DNA of 64,000 nt from CAYQJL01 sp964612295 (GTDB lineage: Bacteria; Eisenbacteria; RBG-16-71-46; CAIMUX01; WJJG01): positions 1-64,000 of the forward strand of contig CAZTDY010000015.1 of assembly GCA_964612295.1 (NCBI GenBank). Direction: 5' to 3'. Of this stretch, positions 27,501-40,109 are shown piece after piece. A program made the translations under genes and the position numbers. Every line of letters starts with the position of its first letter. Within the stretch, counting starts at the first letter, position 1. Under the pieces are notes generated by a model. That model had not been told where the DNA came from and ran no database searches. It was given only the letters and a program-made list of their open reading frames with translations.

Positions 27501-29427
27501 CGACATGCACCTCCCCGTCCTTCCAGGCACATACGTAGGCGCCCTCGCAGGGCTGACCCTCGGCGAGCACCTCGACGAGCAGGGCATTGCTCCCCAGCGC
27601 GAGCTGTGCGGGATGGCCCACCGTCAACGCCTGCGGGACCGCCGTCCAGAGCTCACCGGCCGGGTCACCCATCAGGTTGTTCCAGTGGGAGAAGATCTGC
27701 ACGTTGATCATGTCTTCGGCCGCATAGTTCAGATAGAGCTCGTACCTGCCCCGGGTCAAACAGGGTCCGAACCGGAACTCACCCTCGTGGAGCGGCGCCT
27801 GCCAGATGCCGTAGGTCACGCAGTTGTTGTATCGCGTGTGCGTCCCACCGGTGGCGGTTCCGATGCTGGCCACGGCGCCGTTGGGCTCGGTCGGGCTGTC
27901 GCCGGACCTGATCCACGCCTCGGACAGGCAGGTGGTGTTCGAGAAGGTCCCGGTCTGGCAGGTGATGTTGACCGCGAACGGCATCATCCAGCCGTTGGAA
28001 AGGCCGTAGATGTCGCTGTTGGCGAACCCGCTGGTGCCGAAGAACCCCCGATAACAGAACACCGTGTCACCGCGGCTGAGTTTGCTGGTCATCTGCATGC
28101 GGAACGGCGCCGTGAAGACCGTGTCGACCTCGGTGTAGCCGGCCTCGAAGAGCTCCAGCTTCAGCCACTGCATGATCTGGATGCAGGTTGGTCCTGAGTC
28201 GACCGGATCCCCCACCAGGCAGGCCCGGGTGTACCAATCGGTCTCGTCCACGTAGGGCGTGCTCTCGTAGGAGACGATCTTGTTCACGTAAATTTCGAGT
28301 TCCTCGATCGTCCTCACCGAAATGCGCCCGATATGCGCATCCGCCAGGACGTCGTCACCCTCCAGATGCACGTAGGGGATGTCCCCTTCCCCATGGTACT
28401 GAGAGTAGTCCTCAAACCAGGTCGGGAGCTCGATGTCCCCATCGACGTCGCCGACCAAGGTGATGAACTCGGGCCTGGTGGCCTCGTTGTCGTATTGGGC
28501 CTGGATCCAGTCCCGGATGGATGAGCGGGTCGTGCCGGTTTCGGCGGTGGTCGCCAGATAGACGTTGTATCCCCGGCGTGTTCGCCACTCGATCAACGGT
28601 TGGAGAGCATCGACGACCGATGGATTGCTCGGGGCAACAATCAGGTAGTTGCCGAGCAGAACCTGCTGGTCATCGCGCGGGCCCTCGTAGTTGAGCACGA
28701 GATCGTCGTAGAGCTCGTCGAACGAGGTCGGGATGCTCGCGTGCGCGAGTGGATTCGCGTTGCGCAGGTCCACACCCTCTTGACGGATGCGAACCGTGAG
28801 CCGCGAGGCGACCTCCAGAATCTGATCATCAGCGCGGTAGCGAACGGGTTGGATCGTGACCGGTATGACCCGCATCCCACGCGCGATCGCCGGCTCCCCG
28901 AGCCTGACCCAGGCGTGCTCGGTCCCCAGCCCGGCGGAGTAGGCGGCGAGATTCAGGGCGAAAGCGTTGTCACCGTCTTCCTGCATGGGAAACGGCAGGT
29001 AGCCCTCCAATTCAATGGTTTCGATCTCCACCCCATCGATCACCATGCCGGCGTTGTCGGGAATCGCGATCAGACGCGTGAAGGTCGGGAGCATGGGGGT
29101 CCCCACCGGGCCGATGACGCCACCACCCTCAATCTCCAGCGCGTGGTAGATGTCGCCGCCGATCACGACCGACTGCGCGTCCAGAGCGCCCAGCTCGAAA
29201 CTCAGGGTGAGTCCGCTGTCGTCCTGCGACTCCATCGAAAAGGCGGGTTTGTCCGCGCTCGTGAGGTCCTCGGTCAGTGCAATTCGCTCCAGTGCTCCGA
29301 AGGTCACCGAGTGGTCCGTATCCGTCGCCTGCGCGGGGCCGTGCGCCACTGCGAGCAGGCCGATTACACCCAAACCCAATCCCAAGATCACGGATACAGT
29401 GATCCCCTGAACGCGATTCGCGACCAT
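24517..29427 (-). CDS. Large secreted gingipain-like (C25) protein with FlgD-like C-terminus, catalytic His site altered
   Basis: A 1636-residue secreted protein: signal peptide (ILGLGLGVIGLLAVAHGPAQA); propeptide-like domain; a C25 peptidase-like core from about residue 245 (NYLIVAPSNP ... DALQPLIEWRTRRGYNV ... FITLVGDVDG); an Ig-like region; beta-sandwich repeats; a carboxypeptidase-regulatory-like domain (GMISGTVTTTSAGGAGIPGAQVSLLDGG); a MAM-like domain; and a FlgD-like C-terminus (LRILDTSGRAVRGLL ... VPNGVYFYSLETG). In gingipains a His sits in a Y-x-GHG motif about 30 residues before the Cys. Here the matching site reads CYRGFFGTSGF (about residue 457) with no His, while the Cys is kept (NITCQTGTF, about 488). 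Proteolytic activity is therefore uncertain. GGGAGAG precedes the start. Confidence 0.85.
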   Translation of the reverse strand: MVANRVQGITVSVILGLGLGVIGLLAVAHGPAQATDTDHSVTFGALERIALTEDLTSADKPAFSMESQDDSGLTLSFELGALDAQSVVIGGDIYHALEIEGGGVIGPVGTPMLPTFTRLIAIPDNAGMVIDGVEIETIELEGYLPFPMQEDGDNAFALNLAAYSAGLGTEHAWVRLGEPAIARGMRVIPVTIQPVRYRADDQILEVASRLTVRIRQEGVDLRNANPLAHASIPTSFDELYDDLVLNYEGPRDDQQVLLGNYLIVAPSNPSVVDALQPLIEWRTRRGYNVYLATTAETGTTRSSIRDWIQAQYDNEATRPEFITLVGDVDGDIELPTWFEDYSQYHGEGDIPYVHLEGDDVLADAHIGRISVRTIEELEIYVNKIVSYESTPYVDETDWYTRACLVGDPVDSGPTCIQIMQWLKLELFEAGYTEVDTVFTAPFRMQMTSKLSRGDTVFCYRGFFGTSGFANSDIYGLSNGWMMPFAVNITCQTGTFSNTTCLSEAWIRSGDSPTEPNGAVASIGTATGGTHTRYNNCVTYGIWQAPLHEGEFRFGPCLTRGRYELYLNYAAEDMINVQIFSHWNNLMGDPAGELWTAVPQALTVGHPAQLALGSNALLVEVLAEGQPCEGAYVCAWKDGEVHVGATVGSDGWAELPVAGAGAGAMKITVTKHDCIPYLGELAVGQADLFVGYESHLLDDDTGGTSSGNGDGLLNPTETIELPVELTNHGQSSAESVTAILTCDDPLVSISDPIETFGAIGSGASAWSADDFDLQVAGAAQHGHIVRLGLDVSSGGDQWHSMITIPVVAAAFAQNGTTLYDFGTRLDPGETGEISIEIENIGGAIGEDVVGTLVSDSDWVAVTDDGGAFGTVPVAGSAENTADRFALSVSPECHNGHIAEMTLNLSFSGGAEASLPFALSVGQVSSSDPTGPDAYGYYAFDNTDTGYPHAPVFDWIELNPAYGGDGVSVGLNDFGEDQDESLTVELPFPVTYYGQTFNQATICSNGWIAMGSTYLVNYRNWTIPGAGAPDFLIAPMWDNLYQEDERQVYHRYDETNHRYIVQWSRLRNMEGDTTQDFEVIFYDTSFYSTETGDAMITFQYDTFNNSDDLQQYSTIGIQNGDRSDGLMYGYYNYYNAGAATIQSGRAIKFVALSSLPRGMISGTVTTTSAGGAGIPGAQVSLLDGGPTLTCGAGGAYGGSVPIGTYLAIASHPSFLPDTVSNVTITEGQATVVDFELEDILGPVYTGTTDIGSTTDPVGPYEIFTTATDFSGIATLDLYYNVGSGWMPVPMVDQGDNLWRAEIPGQPAGTLVGYYLVGEDNVGNSSSDPSGAPGDYYSFWVIDAVIDDDMEAGGGDWIHYNVSGGYEDEWHMTGDRNHTPDGSWCWKHGSTGGGDYGNNTDGALESVAFDVDGEGTLTFWHWVDTEFWSQGGDAVAFDGGIIELSIDEGAWFQVDPVGGYYYELSNWGGGSPFDEGIWIFGGYQEWTEVEVDLSGIEGSVRVRFRFGSGNDNWGNEAQGWFIDDVLVMTGGGGFSDATELELMPTTVTLHQNAPNPFGQREVGTLIRFDLPRASEVRLRILDTSGRAVRGLLNAGLPAGYHQVRWDGRDANGQPVPNGVYFYSLETGDQHQARQLLRVR

Positions 29428-29584
29428 GATGAAGCTCTCCCATACGGCCAGGCAGCCAGCCTGAGGTTGCCGTTCTCCCTACCAGACATGCGAGGGTAAT
29501 AGACTGATTTTACCTCATTTGCGGCAATTTACACCTGTAGACATAGGCCTCGGGGCCACCTTCCCTCAAGAAAACCGGCATCCT

Positions 29585-29600
29585 CTTGACCTAGGTCAAG
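29585..29600 (+). promoter_or_regulatory. Perfect 16-bp palindrome, likely operator of the Crp/Fnr (HcpR-type) regulator
   Basis: The sequence CTTGACCT-AGGTCAAG is a perfect inverted repeat of the form TTGAC-N4-GTCAA, 72 bases upstream of the ferredoxin gene that begins the hcp operon. This form matches what I recall of HcpR sites upstream of hcp genes in anaerobes. A Crp/Fnr-family regulator is encoded at the end of the same gene run. Confidence 0.65.
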
Positions 29601-29671
29601 GCCCCCAAGGGTATTCGGCCCGATCATGAGCCCCAGTTGATCGAACAGGACCCCAAACGGGAGGAGAGATC

Positions 29672-30445
29672 ATGGCAGCAAAATTCACTCGACAGATTGT
29701 CCACATCGACGAGAAGCTCTGCGACGGGTGCGGCGTGTGCGTCCCGGGATGCGCCGAGGGCGCCATCCAGATCATTGATGGAAAGGCCAGACTGGTGGCC
29801 GAGAACCTGTGCGATGGGATCGGCAACTGCCTGGGCACCTGTCCGCAGGGTGCGATCACAATCGAGGAACGCGAGGCGGACGCCTTTGACGAGGTGGCCG
29901 TCGAGGCTCACCTGGCGACAGCCGCCCCGGCGGCGGCCCCGGCTCCCGCACCAGCTCCGGCCCCGACCGCCTGCGGATGCCCCGGCTCGATGACCCGCAC
30001 CCTCCAGCCCAGCGTGGACACCGCGAGCGCCACGGCGACGACGGACGAGACGGCGGGCTCGGCCCCCTCACACCTATCCCACTGGCCGGTCCAGCTCACG
30101 CTGCTTCCCCCCCAAGGTCCGTTGTGGGAAAACGCGGACGTGCTGATCGCGGCCGACTGCGTGGCGGTCGCTCTGCCTGAGCTGCATGCGCGCCTGATCA
30201 AAGGCCGGACGGTGGCCATCGGCTGTCCCAAGCTCGATGACCTTCAGTCCTACGTGCAGAAGATGACGCACATCTTCAAGAGCAACCCGATCAAGTCGGT
30301 CACCGTGGCCTACATGGAAGTTCCGTGTTGTGCAGGCATCGTCCAGGGTGTCCAGCAGGCCCTCCAGGCCTCCGGACGCACGGACCTCTCCCTGCGCAAC
30401 ATTTGTGTTGGAGTCGATGGCACTGTCCTTGAGGAGCGCTCGTAG
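29672..30445 (+). CDS. Ferredoxin-type 4Fe-4S protein with Pro/Ala linker and C-terminal domain, hcp partner
   Basis: A 257-residue protein. Residues 14-65 form a ferredoxin domain: the first cluster motif is complete (C17, C20, C23, C27 in CDGCGVCVPGC), and the second reads CDGIGNCLGTCP, where an Ile stands in the place of one cluster cysteine. A linker of alternating Pro and Ala (PAAAPAPAPAPAP) leads to a cysteine-bearing segment (CGCPG) and a C-terminal domain (ADVLIAADCVAVALPELHARL ... IGCPKLDD ... MEVPCCAGI) with further cysteines that may bind another cofactor. It lies just upstream of hcp in the same direction and behind the palindromic operator, so it is probably the electron donor to, or an assembly partner of, hybrid cluster protein. 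Confidence 0.82.
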   Translation: MAAKFTRQIVHIDEKLCDGCGVCVPGCAEGAIQIIDGKARLVAENLCDGIGNCLGTCPQGAITIEEREADAFDEVAVEAHLATAAPAAAPAPAPAPAPTACGCPGSMTRTLQPSVDTASATATTDETAGSAPSHLSHWPVQLTLLPPQGPLWENADVLIAADCVAVALPELHARLIKGRTVAIGCPKLDDLQSYVQKMTHIFKSNPIKSVTVAYMEVPCCAGIVQGVQQALQASGRTDLSLRNICVGVDGTVLEERS

Positions 30446-30502
30446 CCGGCGGACCCGCCGGAGACGAGTGGCTCCAAAGAGAGTATGGAAGGAAACGAAG
30501 GA

Positions 30503-32170
30503 ATGAGCATGTTCTGCTACCAGTGTGAGCAAACCGCCAAGGGCACGGGATGTACCTCCGTTGGCGTCTGCGGGAAGGACTCGGAAACCGCCACCCTGCA
30601 AGACCTGCTGCTGTACGTGACCGAGGGGATCTCCCAGTACGCCCACCGGGCGCGGACCCTCGCCGTCAGCGACCCGTCGATCGACCGGTTCGTCGTCGAA
30701 GCCCTCTTCACCACCGTCACCAATGTCAACTTCGATGCGGATCGGATCGCCCAGATGATCCGCACCGGCGTGGACATGCGCACGCGGGCCCGCGAGCTCT
30801 ACGAGACGGCGACCAAGGGTGCCGGTATGGAGATCGAGACGCTCACCGGGCCGGCCGGCTTCGAGCCCGCCGAAAACCGGGGCGAGTTGATGACGCAGGG
30901 TGCGGAGTTGGGGATCAAAGCCCGCCAAGCGCGCGCGGGTGAGACGGTCATCGGCCTTCAGGAGCTGATCATGTACGGCCTGAAGGGCACCGCGGCCTAC
31001 GCCGATCACGCGCTCGTCCTGGGGTTGGAAGATGAGAAGGTCTACGCCGACTTCCACCGGTTCTTAGACTACCTGGCCGGTGATCCGGCCGATGCGAACG
31101 ACCTGACCGCGAAAGCGCTCGAGGTCGGCGAGTTGAACGTGCGGGTGATGGAGCTTCTCGATCGGGCCAACACCGAGACCTACGGCCATCCCGAGCCCAC
31201 GCGCGTGAGGACCACGCCGGTCGCCGGCAAGTGTATTCTGGTTTCCGGACACGACCTCAAGGATCTCGCGGAACTGCTCGAGCAGACCAAGGGCAAGGGC
31301 ATCAACGTCTACACCCATGGCGAGATGCTCCCTTGCCTCGCCTATCCCGAGCTGAAGAAGTACCCGCACCTGGTCGGCAACTACGGCGGCGCCTGGCAGG
31401 ATCAGCGCAAGGAGTTCGACGCCTTCCCGGGCGCCATCCTGATGACCACCAACTGCATCCAGCGGCCGAAGGACGCCTACCAGGCCCGGATCTTCACCAC
31501 CGGGCTGGTCGGCTGGCCGGGCGTCACGCACGTGACCGGCGGCGACTTCTCGGCGGTGATCGACGCGGCTCTGGAGGCCCCCGGCTTCGAGGCCGACGAG
31601 CCCGAACATATGATCACCATCGGGTTCGGCCATCAGGCGGTTCTCGGCGTGGCGGACACCGTGATCGACGCGGTCAAGGGCGGCGCCATCCGTCACTTCT
31701 TCTTGGTCGGCGGCTGCGACGGCGCCAAGCCGGGACGCAACTACTACACCGACTTCACCCAGCAGGTGCCCGAGGACTGCGTGATCATGACGCTCGCCTG
31801 CGGCAAGTTCCGGTTCAACAAGCTCGACTTCGGCGAGATCGGCGGCCTTCCCCGGCTCCTCGACATCGGACAGTGCAACGACGCCTACTCGGCGGTTCGG
31901 ATCACGCTGGCCCTGGCCGACGCATTCGACTGCGACGTCAACGACCTGCCCCTCTCGATCATCCTCTCCTGGTACGAGCAGAAGGCGGTCTGCGTTCTTC
32001 TTTCCCTCCTGCACCTCGGCATCAAGAACATCCGCATCGGGCCCTCCCTGCCCGCGTTTGTTTCCCAGCCGGTTCTGCAGGTCTTGGTCGAAACCTTCGG
32101 CCTCACGCCGATCGGGACGCCCGAGGAAGATCTGAAGGCCATCCTGGACATGAAGCCCGTGGAGGTCTAG
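30503..32170 (+). CDS. hcp: Hydroxylamine reductase / hybrid cluster protein
   Basis: Hybrid cluster protein, known to reduce hydroxylamine in vitro and nitric oxide in vivo, protecting anaerobes from nitrosative stress. Starting at ATG 30503 (GAAGGA just upstream) the protein is about 555 residues, normal for the family. The N-terminal cysteines C5, C8, C17 and C23 (MFCYQCEQTAKG, GVCGKD) bind the cubane cluster with the class I/II type spacing of anaerobes. Hybrid-cluster ligands appear downstream in GHDLKDLAELLEQT, HGEMLPCLAYPEL, TTNCIQRP, FLVGGCDGAKPGRNYYT and ACGKFRFNKLDFG. It follows the ferredoxin gene and precedes the Crp/Fnr regulator. Confidence 0.96.
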   Translation: MSMFCYQCEQTAKGTGCTSVGVCGKDSETATLQDLLLYVTEGISQYAHRARTLAVSDPSIDRFVVEALFTTVTNVNFDADRIAQMIRTGVDMRTRARELYETATKGAGMEIETLTGPAGFEPAENRGELMTQGAELGIKARQARAGETVIGLQELIMYGLKGTAAYADHALVLGLEDEKVYADFHRFLDYLAGDPADANDLTAKALEVGELNVRVMELLDRANTETYGHPEPTRVRTTPVAGKCILVSGHDLKDLAELLEQTKGKGINVYTHGEMLPCLAYPELKKYPHLVGNYGGAWQDQRKEFDAFPGAILMTTNCIQRPKDAYQARIFTTGLVGWPGVTHVTGGDFSAVIDAALEAPGFEADEPEHMITIGFGHQAVLGVADTVIDAVKGGAIRHFFLVGGCDGAKPGRNYYTDFTQQVPEDCVIMTLACGKFRFNKLDFGEIGGLPRLLDIGQCNDAYSAVRITLALADAFDCDVNDLPLSIILSWYEQKAVCVLLSLLHLGIKNIRIGPSLPAFVSQPVLQVLVETFGLTPIGTPEEDLKAILDMKPVEV

Positions 32171-32242
32171 CACAGCGAGGCCCGGCCGGATTCCCGGCTT
32201 GGGGCTTGTACGAAGAGCGGGATAGCACGCAGAATAGCGTCC

Positions 32243-32929
32243 ATGAAACGAATCTCATCGAAGGGTTCCCTGGATGCTCTGCGTGCGCTCCCGCTCTTTT
32301 CCGCTCTGCCGGAAGAGGAGTTCGCGGACCTCGTTTCCCGCTGCGTTCGGCAGCGCCATGCCGGTGGAGAGGAGATCTTCGCGCCGGGGGATGAGGCCGA
32401 CCGGTTCTTCGTCATCTTGAGCGGGACGGTCAAGGTCTTCCAGCTTTCGGCGAAAGGCGACGAGCAGATCCTCCACCTCTACGGCGCGGGGCAAACCTTC
32501 GGCGAAGCCGCCATGTGGTCGCAGGTGCCGTACCCTGCCTATGCGATCGCCCTGGATGAAACCTGGTTGCTCGTGGTGAGCCGCGCAGAACTGCAGTCCT
32601 TCATCGAACACCGCCCCGAGTTGGCGATGGCCATGCTGGCCGGGCTCTCCACAAAACTGAGGGAATTCAATCGGTTGATCGAGCAGCTGGCCTTGAAAGA
32701 GGTCCCCGGGCGCCTGGCCCAGGTTCTTCTCGACATGGCGGAAGAGAGTGGTCAGGAGACGATCCGGTTGCGCCAGACGAAACGAGAGCTTGCGGCCCAG
32801 ATCGGGACGGTATCGGAAACGCTCAGCAGGGCATTCAAAAAACTTGCGCAGCAGGGCCTGATCAACGTGGACGGATCCCGCATCACCATTCTGGATCCTG
32901 ACGGGCTGGAGGATGTCGCCCAGGGCTAG
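32243..32929 (+). CDS. Crp/Fnr-family transcriptional regulator, probable HcpR
   Basis: A 228-residue protein with an N-terminal cyclic-nucleotide-binding-like domain (PLFSALPEEEFADLV ... GDEADRFFVILSGTVKVFQ) and a C-terminal winged helix-turn-helix (TKRELAAQIGTVSETLSRAFKKL) whose recognition helix contains S-E-T-x-S-R, typical of Crp/Fnr proteins. It lacks the FNR N-terminal cysteine cluster, so oxygen sensing through Fe-S is unlikely; related HcpR proteins respond to NO, some through haem. Its place just after hcp and the TTGAC-N4-GTCAA site before the ferredoxin gene suggest it controls this unit. It ends 8 bases from the convergent metal-efflux operon. Confidence 0.9.
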   Translation: MKRISSKGSLDALRALPLFSALPEEEFADLVSRCVRQRHAGGEEIFAPGDEADRFFVILSGTVKVFQLSAKGDEQILHLYGAGQTFGEAAMWSQVPYPAYAIALDETWLLVVSRAELQSFIEHRPELAMAMLAGLSTKLREFNRLIEQLALKEVPGRLAQVLLDMAEESGQETIRLRQTKRELAAQIGTVSETLSRAFKKLAQQGLINVDGSRITILDPDGLEDVAQG

Positions 32930-32936
32930 CCGGCGC

Positions 32937-34262
32937 TTACCGCGCGCTGGCCTCGAACCCTTTGGCCTGGATGGCGGCGACCAGCTTCGCTACGTCGACT
33001 TGGGCTCCACGGACCTGAGCGCTGGATTCCTCCAGGGAGACGACCACCTCATCCACGCCGTCGACCGAACGGAGCGCCTTGTCGACCTGACCCCGGCAGT
33101 GGCCGCAGCTCATTCCCGTCACCTTCAGTTCGATCGTGTCCATTGAATGGGTCTCCCCCTCGGCGAACTCACCTGGGCTTGCGCGTCTGGAGGCTGTCTT
33201 CTCCTGCCATCGGATGGCGAGACCGCGGATCACCAGCACCAACAGGAGAAGCGTGCAGGCCCACTCCCACCAGCTGGCCGAGCCCAGCCCGCCATGTTCA
33301 TGATGGAGTGCGGCACTCGCCGCCGGCAGCGCCGCGCCCGGGAACACCAGCCCGAACGCCACCCCAAAGGCGTAACTGGCCACCAGAATGGTCCCCAGAT
33401 AGACCGCCAGCGTTTTCCGTCCCAGCACCTTGCCCAGGATGGTCAGCGTCGCGACGTTGGTGGCCGGACCGGCAATCAGGAAGACGATGGCCGCCCCCAG
33501 CGGCATCCCCTTGAGGACCAGCGCAGCGGCCACGGGCAAGGATCCGGTCGCACAGACGTAGAGCGGCACCGCGACCAGGAGGACCGCCACCATCTGCAGG
33601 TACGGATTGGAAAAATCGCGGGTCAGGAAACTCTGGGGCACGAACGTGGCGATCGCTCCCCCCAGCAGGGTGCCGATCAGCAACCAGAGGGCGATATCCT
33701 TGATGAGCACGCCCCACCCATAGCTGATCGCCTCCTGGGTGCCGGTGACGATCGTGGTTCGGCGCTGGACGCCGGGGGCCGCTTCGGAAGCGCAGCAACT
33801 GTCCCCACACGAGTCGGCCTCGGTTGCTTCCGCCGGCCGTTCATCGCGATCCACCCACCCCGCCACGGTGCCACCCAACACGCCCGAGACCATCGCGGTC
33901 AGTACCTTCCAGAGCGCAAGCGGCAGGCCGAGGATTGCGTAGGAGGCCAGAATCGAATCGACCCCGGTCTGGGGCGTCGAGATCAGGAAGGAGGTGATTG
34001 CCGATTTCGAAGCCCCCTGGCGTTTGAGCAGGTCGGCAAACGGGACCACGCCGCAGGAGCAGATCGGAAGCGGGGTCCCCAGCAGCGAGGCCTTCACCGA
34101 CGCCCAGAAACCTCGCCCACCCAGATGACCGGCCACCCACTCCTTGCGCACCACCACATGCAGAATACCCGCGAGGGTGAACCCCAGAAGGAGGTAGGGC
34201 GCCATCAGCCTGAAGAGGTCCAAGGACGCGATCAGCCAGTCTGTGATGATGTCGACGCCCAC
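32937..34262 (-). CDS. SO_0444/DUF318-type metal efflux permease fused to an HMA domain
   Basis: A 441-residue integral membrane protein with about eight or nine hydrophobic helices. The family hallmark TPLPICSCGVVP (residues about 62-73) is a cysteine-rich membrane motif of the ArsP/SO_0444 permeases that export metals or metalloids. A central cytoplasmic loop contains DSCGDSCCASE, a possible metal-binding stretch. The last 70 residues form a heavy-metal-associated domain with the metal site GMSCGHCRGQV, so a copper- or zinc-binding chaperone is built into the transporter. It is the last gene of the operon that starts with the receiver protein at 42345 and lies 9 bp downstream of cusA. Exact metal unknown; Cu, Zn or Ag are most plausible. 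Confidence 0.88.
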   Translation of the reverse strand: MGVDIITDWLIASLDLFRLMAPYLLLGFTLAGILHVVVRKEWVAGHLGGRGFWASVKASLLGTPLPICSCGVVPFADLLKRQGASKSAITSFLISTPQTGVDSILASYAILGLPLALWKVLTAMVSGVLGGTVAGWVDRDERPAEATEADSCGDSCCASEAAPGVQRRTTIVTGTQEAISYGWGVLIKDIALWLLIGTLLGGAIATFVPQSFLTRDFSNPYLQMVAVLLVAVPLYVCATGSLPVAAALVLKGMPLGAAIVFLIAGPATNVATLTILGKVLGRKTLAVYLGTILVASYAFGVAFGLVFPGAALPAASAALHHEHGGLGSASWWEWACTLLLLVLVIRGLAIRWQEKTASRRASPGEFAEGETHSMDTIELKVTGMSCGHCRGQVDKALRSVDGVDEVVVSLEESSAQVRGAQVDVAKLVAAIQAKGFEASAR

Positions 34263-34271
34263 CTGCGCTCC

Positions 34272-38142
<3,871 letters not shown>

Positions 38143-38150
<8 letters not shown>

Positions 38151-40095
38151 GGCTATGCTCCCCCGCGGCTTGCTCGCTTCCGGCCCAGAGGACTTCCTTC
38201 TCGGAGCCGCACTTGAACATCATGCTGCCGAAGTAGGGATTCTCCGTGCCGGCGCGGTCCTGGAGCCAGTCGGCGCCTTTCCAATCGAACGCCATGGGGC
38301 AGTGGTAGCGCAGGATCGGGGCATCCGCGGTACTGCCGTAGCTTCGCACCGCCTGCGTCACGCCGATCGAGAGGAACTCGAAGATCACTCGGGCCCGCTC
38401 CACGTCAGGAGCCTCCGCCAGTTCGATCGAGCGGCGATGCAGGAGTTCCCGGTCTTCCTCCCAAAGCGCCTTGGCATCGGTATCCGGCAGGTCTGTCTCA
38501 ACGGTGCTCACCACTTCGGCGAGTTTCTTGGCCGCCGTCTTGCCGGCCGGCAGGTCGTCGTGGCTGAGTGCAAACTGAAGCGCGAAGTACGCATCATAGA
38601 CCGGCGTCATGGCGGCTCGGAATTCTTCGGTCACGGCCATCGGCTCGCGATCCTCTGCGACCAGTGGCTGCGGCTCCGAGGCGGCGGCGCCTCCTTCACC
38701 GGGACTCATCATGCTCGTGCCGGCCACGATTTGAATCGCGCTGTCGATCTTGAAGTTGCCGCGACTGACGACCTGCTCGCCTTCCTCGAGGCCTTCGTGC
38801 ACGACATAGAAGTCCCCCGCTCTCGGGCCCAACTGGATCTCCCGCCCTTCGTAGGTGCCCTCCTGGGAAGGATCGGCCACATACACGATCGCGCGTTCGC
38901 CGGTAATGAGGGGCGCGGACGCGGGTATGACGAGCGGAGCCTCAGCCCCGCCCTCGCTCACGTAGCCCAGATCCTCTGCCCGCTTCAGCGGGACCCCGCA
39001 GACGTCACAGGTCCCGGGACCATCTTTGATGACCTCCGGATGCATGGGCGAAATCCACTTGCCTGCCAGATCGGGGGAGAAGACCTGCCCATCAGCTCCG
39101 ACCTCCGACTCCACGACCGCATAGACGAGCATGCCGGGCTTGAGCTTTCCGTCCGTGTTGGCGACGTTGACCCTCAACGCCACCGTGCGGGTCTTCGAAT
39201 CGACGAGCGGATCGATGAACACGAGACGGCCGTCAAACGATTCGCCGGGATAAGCCTCCGTGGTAAGCGTCACGGACTGCCCATAGTGGATCCAGGGAAG
39301 GTCGCGTTCGTAGGCCTCGATCTTCACCCACAGGTGCGAAAGGTCCGCGATCGAGTAGAGCGGCGATCCCGTTTTCACGTAACTGCCCTCGACCGCATCC
39401 TTCTTGATGACCACGCCGCTGATCGGCGCTTGGACCGTGATCTGGTCCCCCGGCGTGCCGCGAGATTCAATCTCGGCGATCTGCTCAGGACTGAGGCCCA
39501 GAAGTCGCAGCTTCTCCCTCGCCGCCGCCAGGTTGATCCCGGTCGCCAGCACCAGCTCCTGCTGCGCCGTTAGCAGTTCCGGGCTGTAGAGATCCAGCAG
39601 GTGATCGCCCGCCCGTACTTTGATGCCCTGATAATCGACATACAGGCGTTCGATGCGTCCGGGCATCCAGGCGCTGATGCGCGCCACGCGCGTCTCATCG
39701 AAGTCCACTTTGCCGATCATCCTGACCGGGCGCGTGACGAAGCGGCGCTCCACCGGAGTCGTTTCGACTTCCGCCAGCGTCCGCGCGTACGAACTCAGCG
39801 TGACCGATCTCTCCGAGCCTGACTCGCTCCCGCCGCTCTCGGCCGGAATCAAATCCATGCCGCACAGGGGACAGGAACCCGGCTTGGGCTGCTGAATCTG
39901 AGGGTGCATCGAACAGGTCCAGCTGACCTCGGCCTGCTCGGCCCCTTCGGCATGATCCCCGTGGTCCTGCGTGGGAGCCTGCTTGCCCGAACCGAGCCCG
40001 CCAATCCACAGACCCAGGGCAAAGACGAGAATGCCTCCCGCGGCGATCAGCAACGTCCTGTTCCGGAGCAAACGCGATCCTCTTTGGGTCGACAT
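38143..40095 (-). CDS. cusB: RND efflux periplasmic adaptor (CusB type) with two heavy-metal-binding domains
   Basis: Membrane-fusion protein linking the RND pump to the outer-membrane channel. From ATG 40095 (AAAGAGG upstream) there is an N-terminal membrane anchor, then a heavy-metal-binding domain with SMHPQIQQPKPGSCPLCGMD, barrel-sandwich/hairpin domains typical of CusB (GYLEVDY-like VDYQGIKVRAGDHLLDLYSPEL), a second metal-binding domain around residue 350 (SPMHPEVIKDGPGTCDVCG), and a C-terminal extension of about 150 residues of the type that ends CPMAFDWKGADWLQ. Two metal-binding domains in one adaptor are unusual; one is common. The protein probably hands metal from periplasmic chaperones to the pump. 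Stop codon overlaps the start region of cusA by 8 bases. Confidence 0.92.
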
Positions 40096-40109
40096 GGCGT
40101 CCATCCTCT

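Noticed and set aside
25801..28197. 798-codon open frame on the plus strand opposite the gingipain-like gene
   Set aside because: Repetitive Val/Arg/Gly-rich translation without motifs; mirrors codon bias of the real gene.
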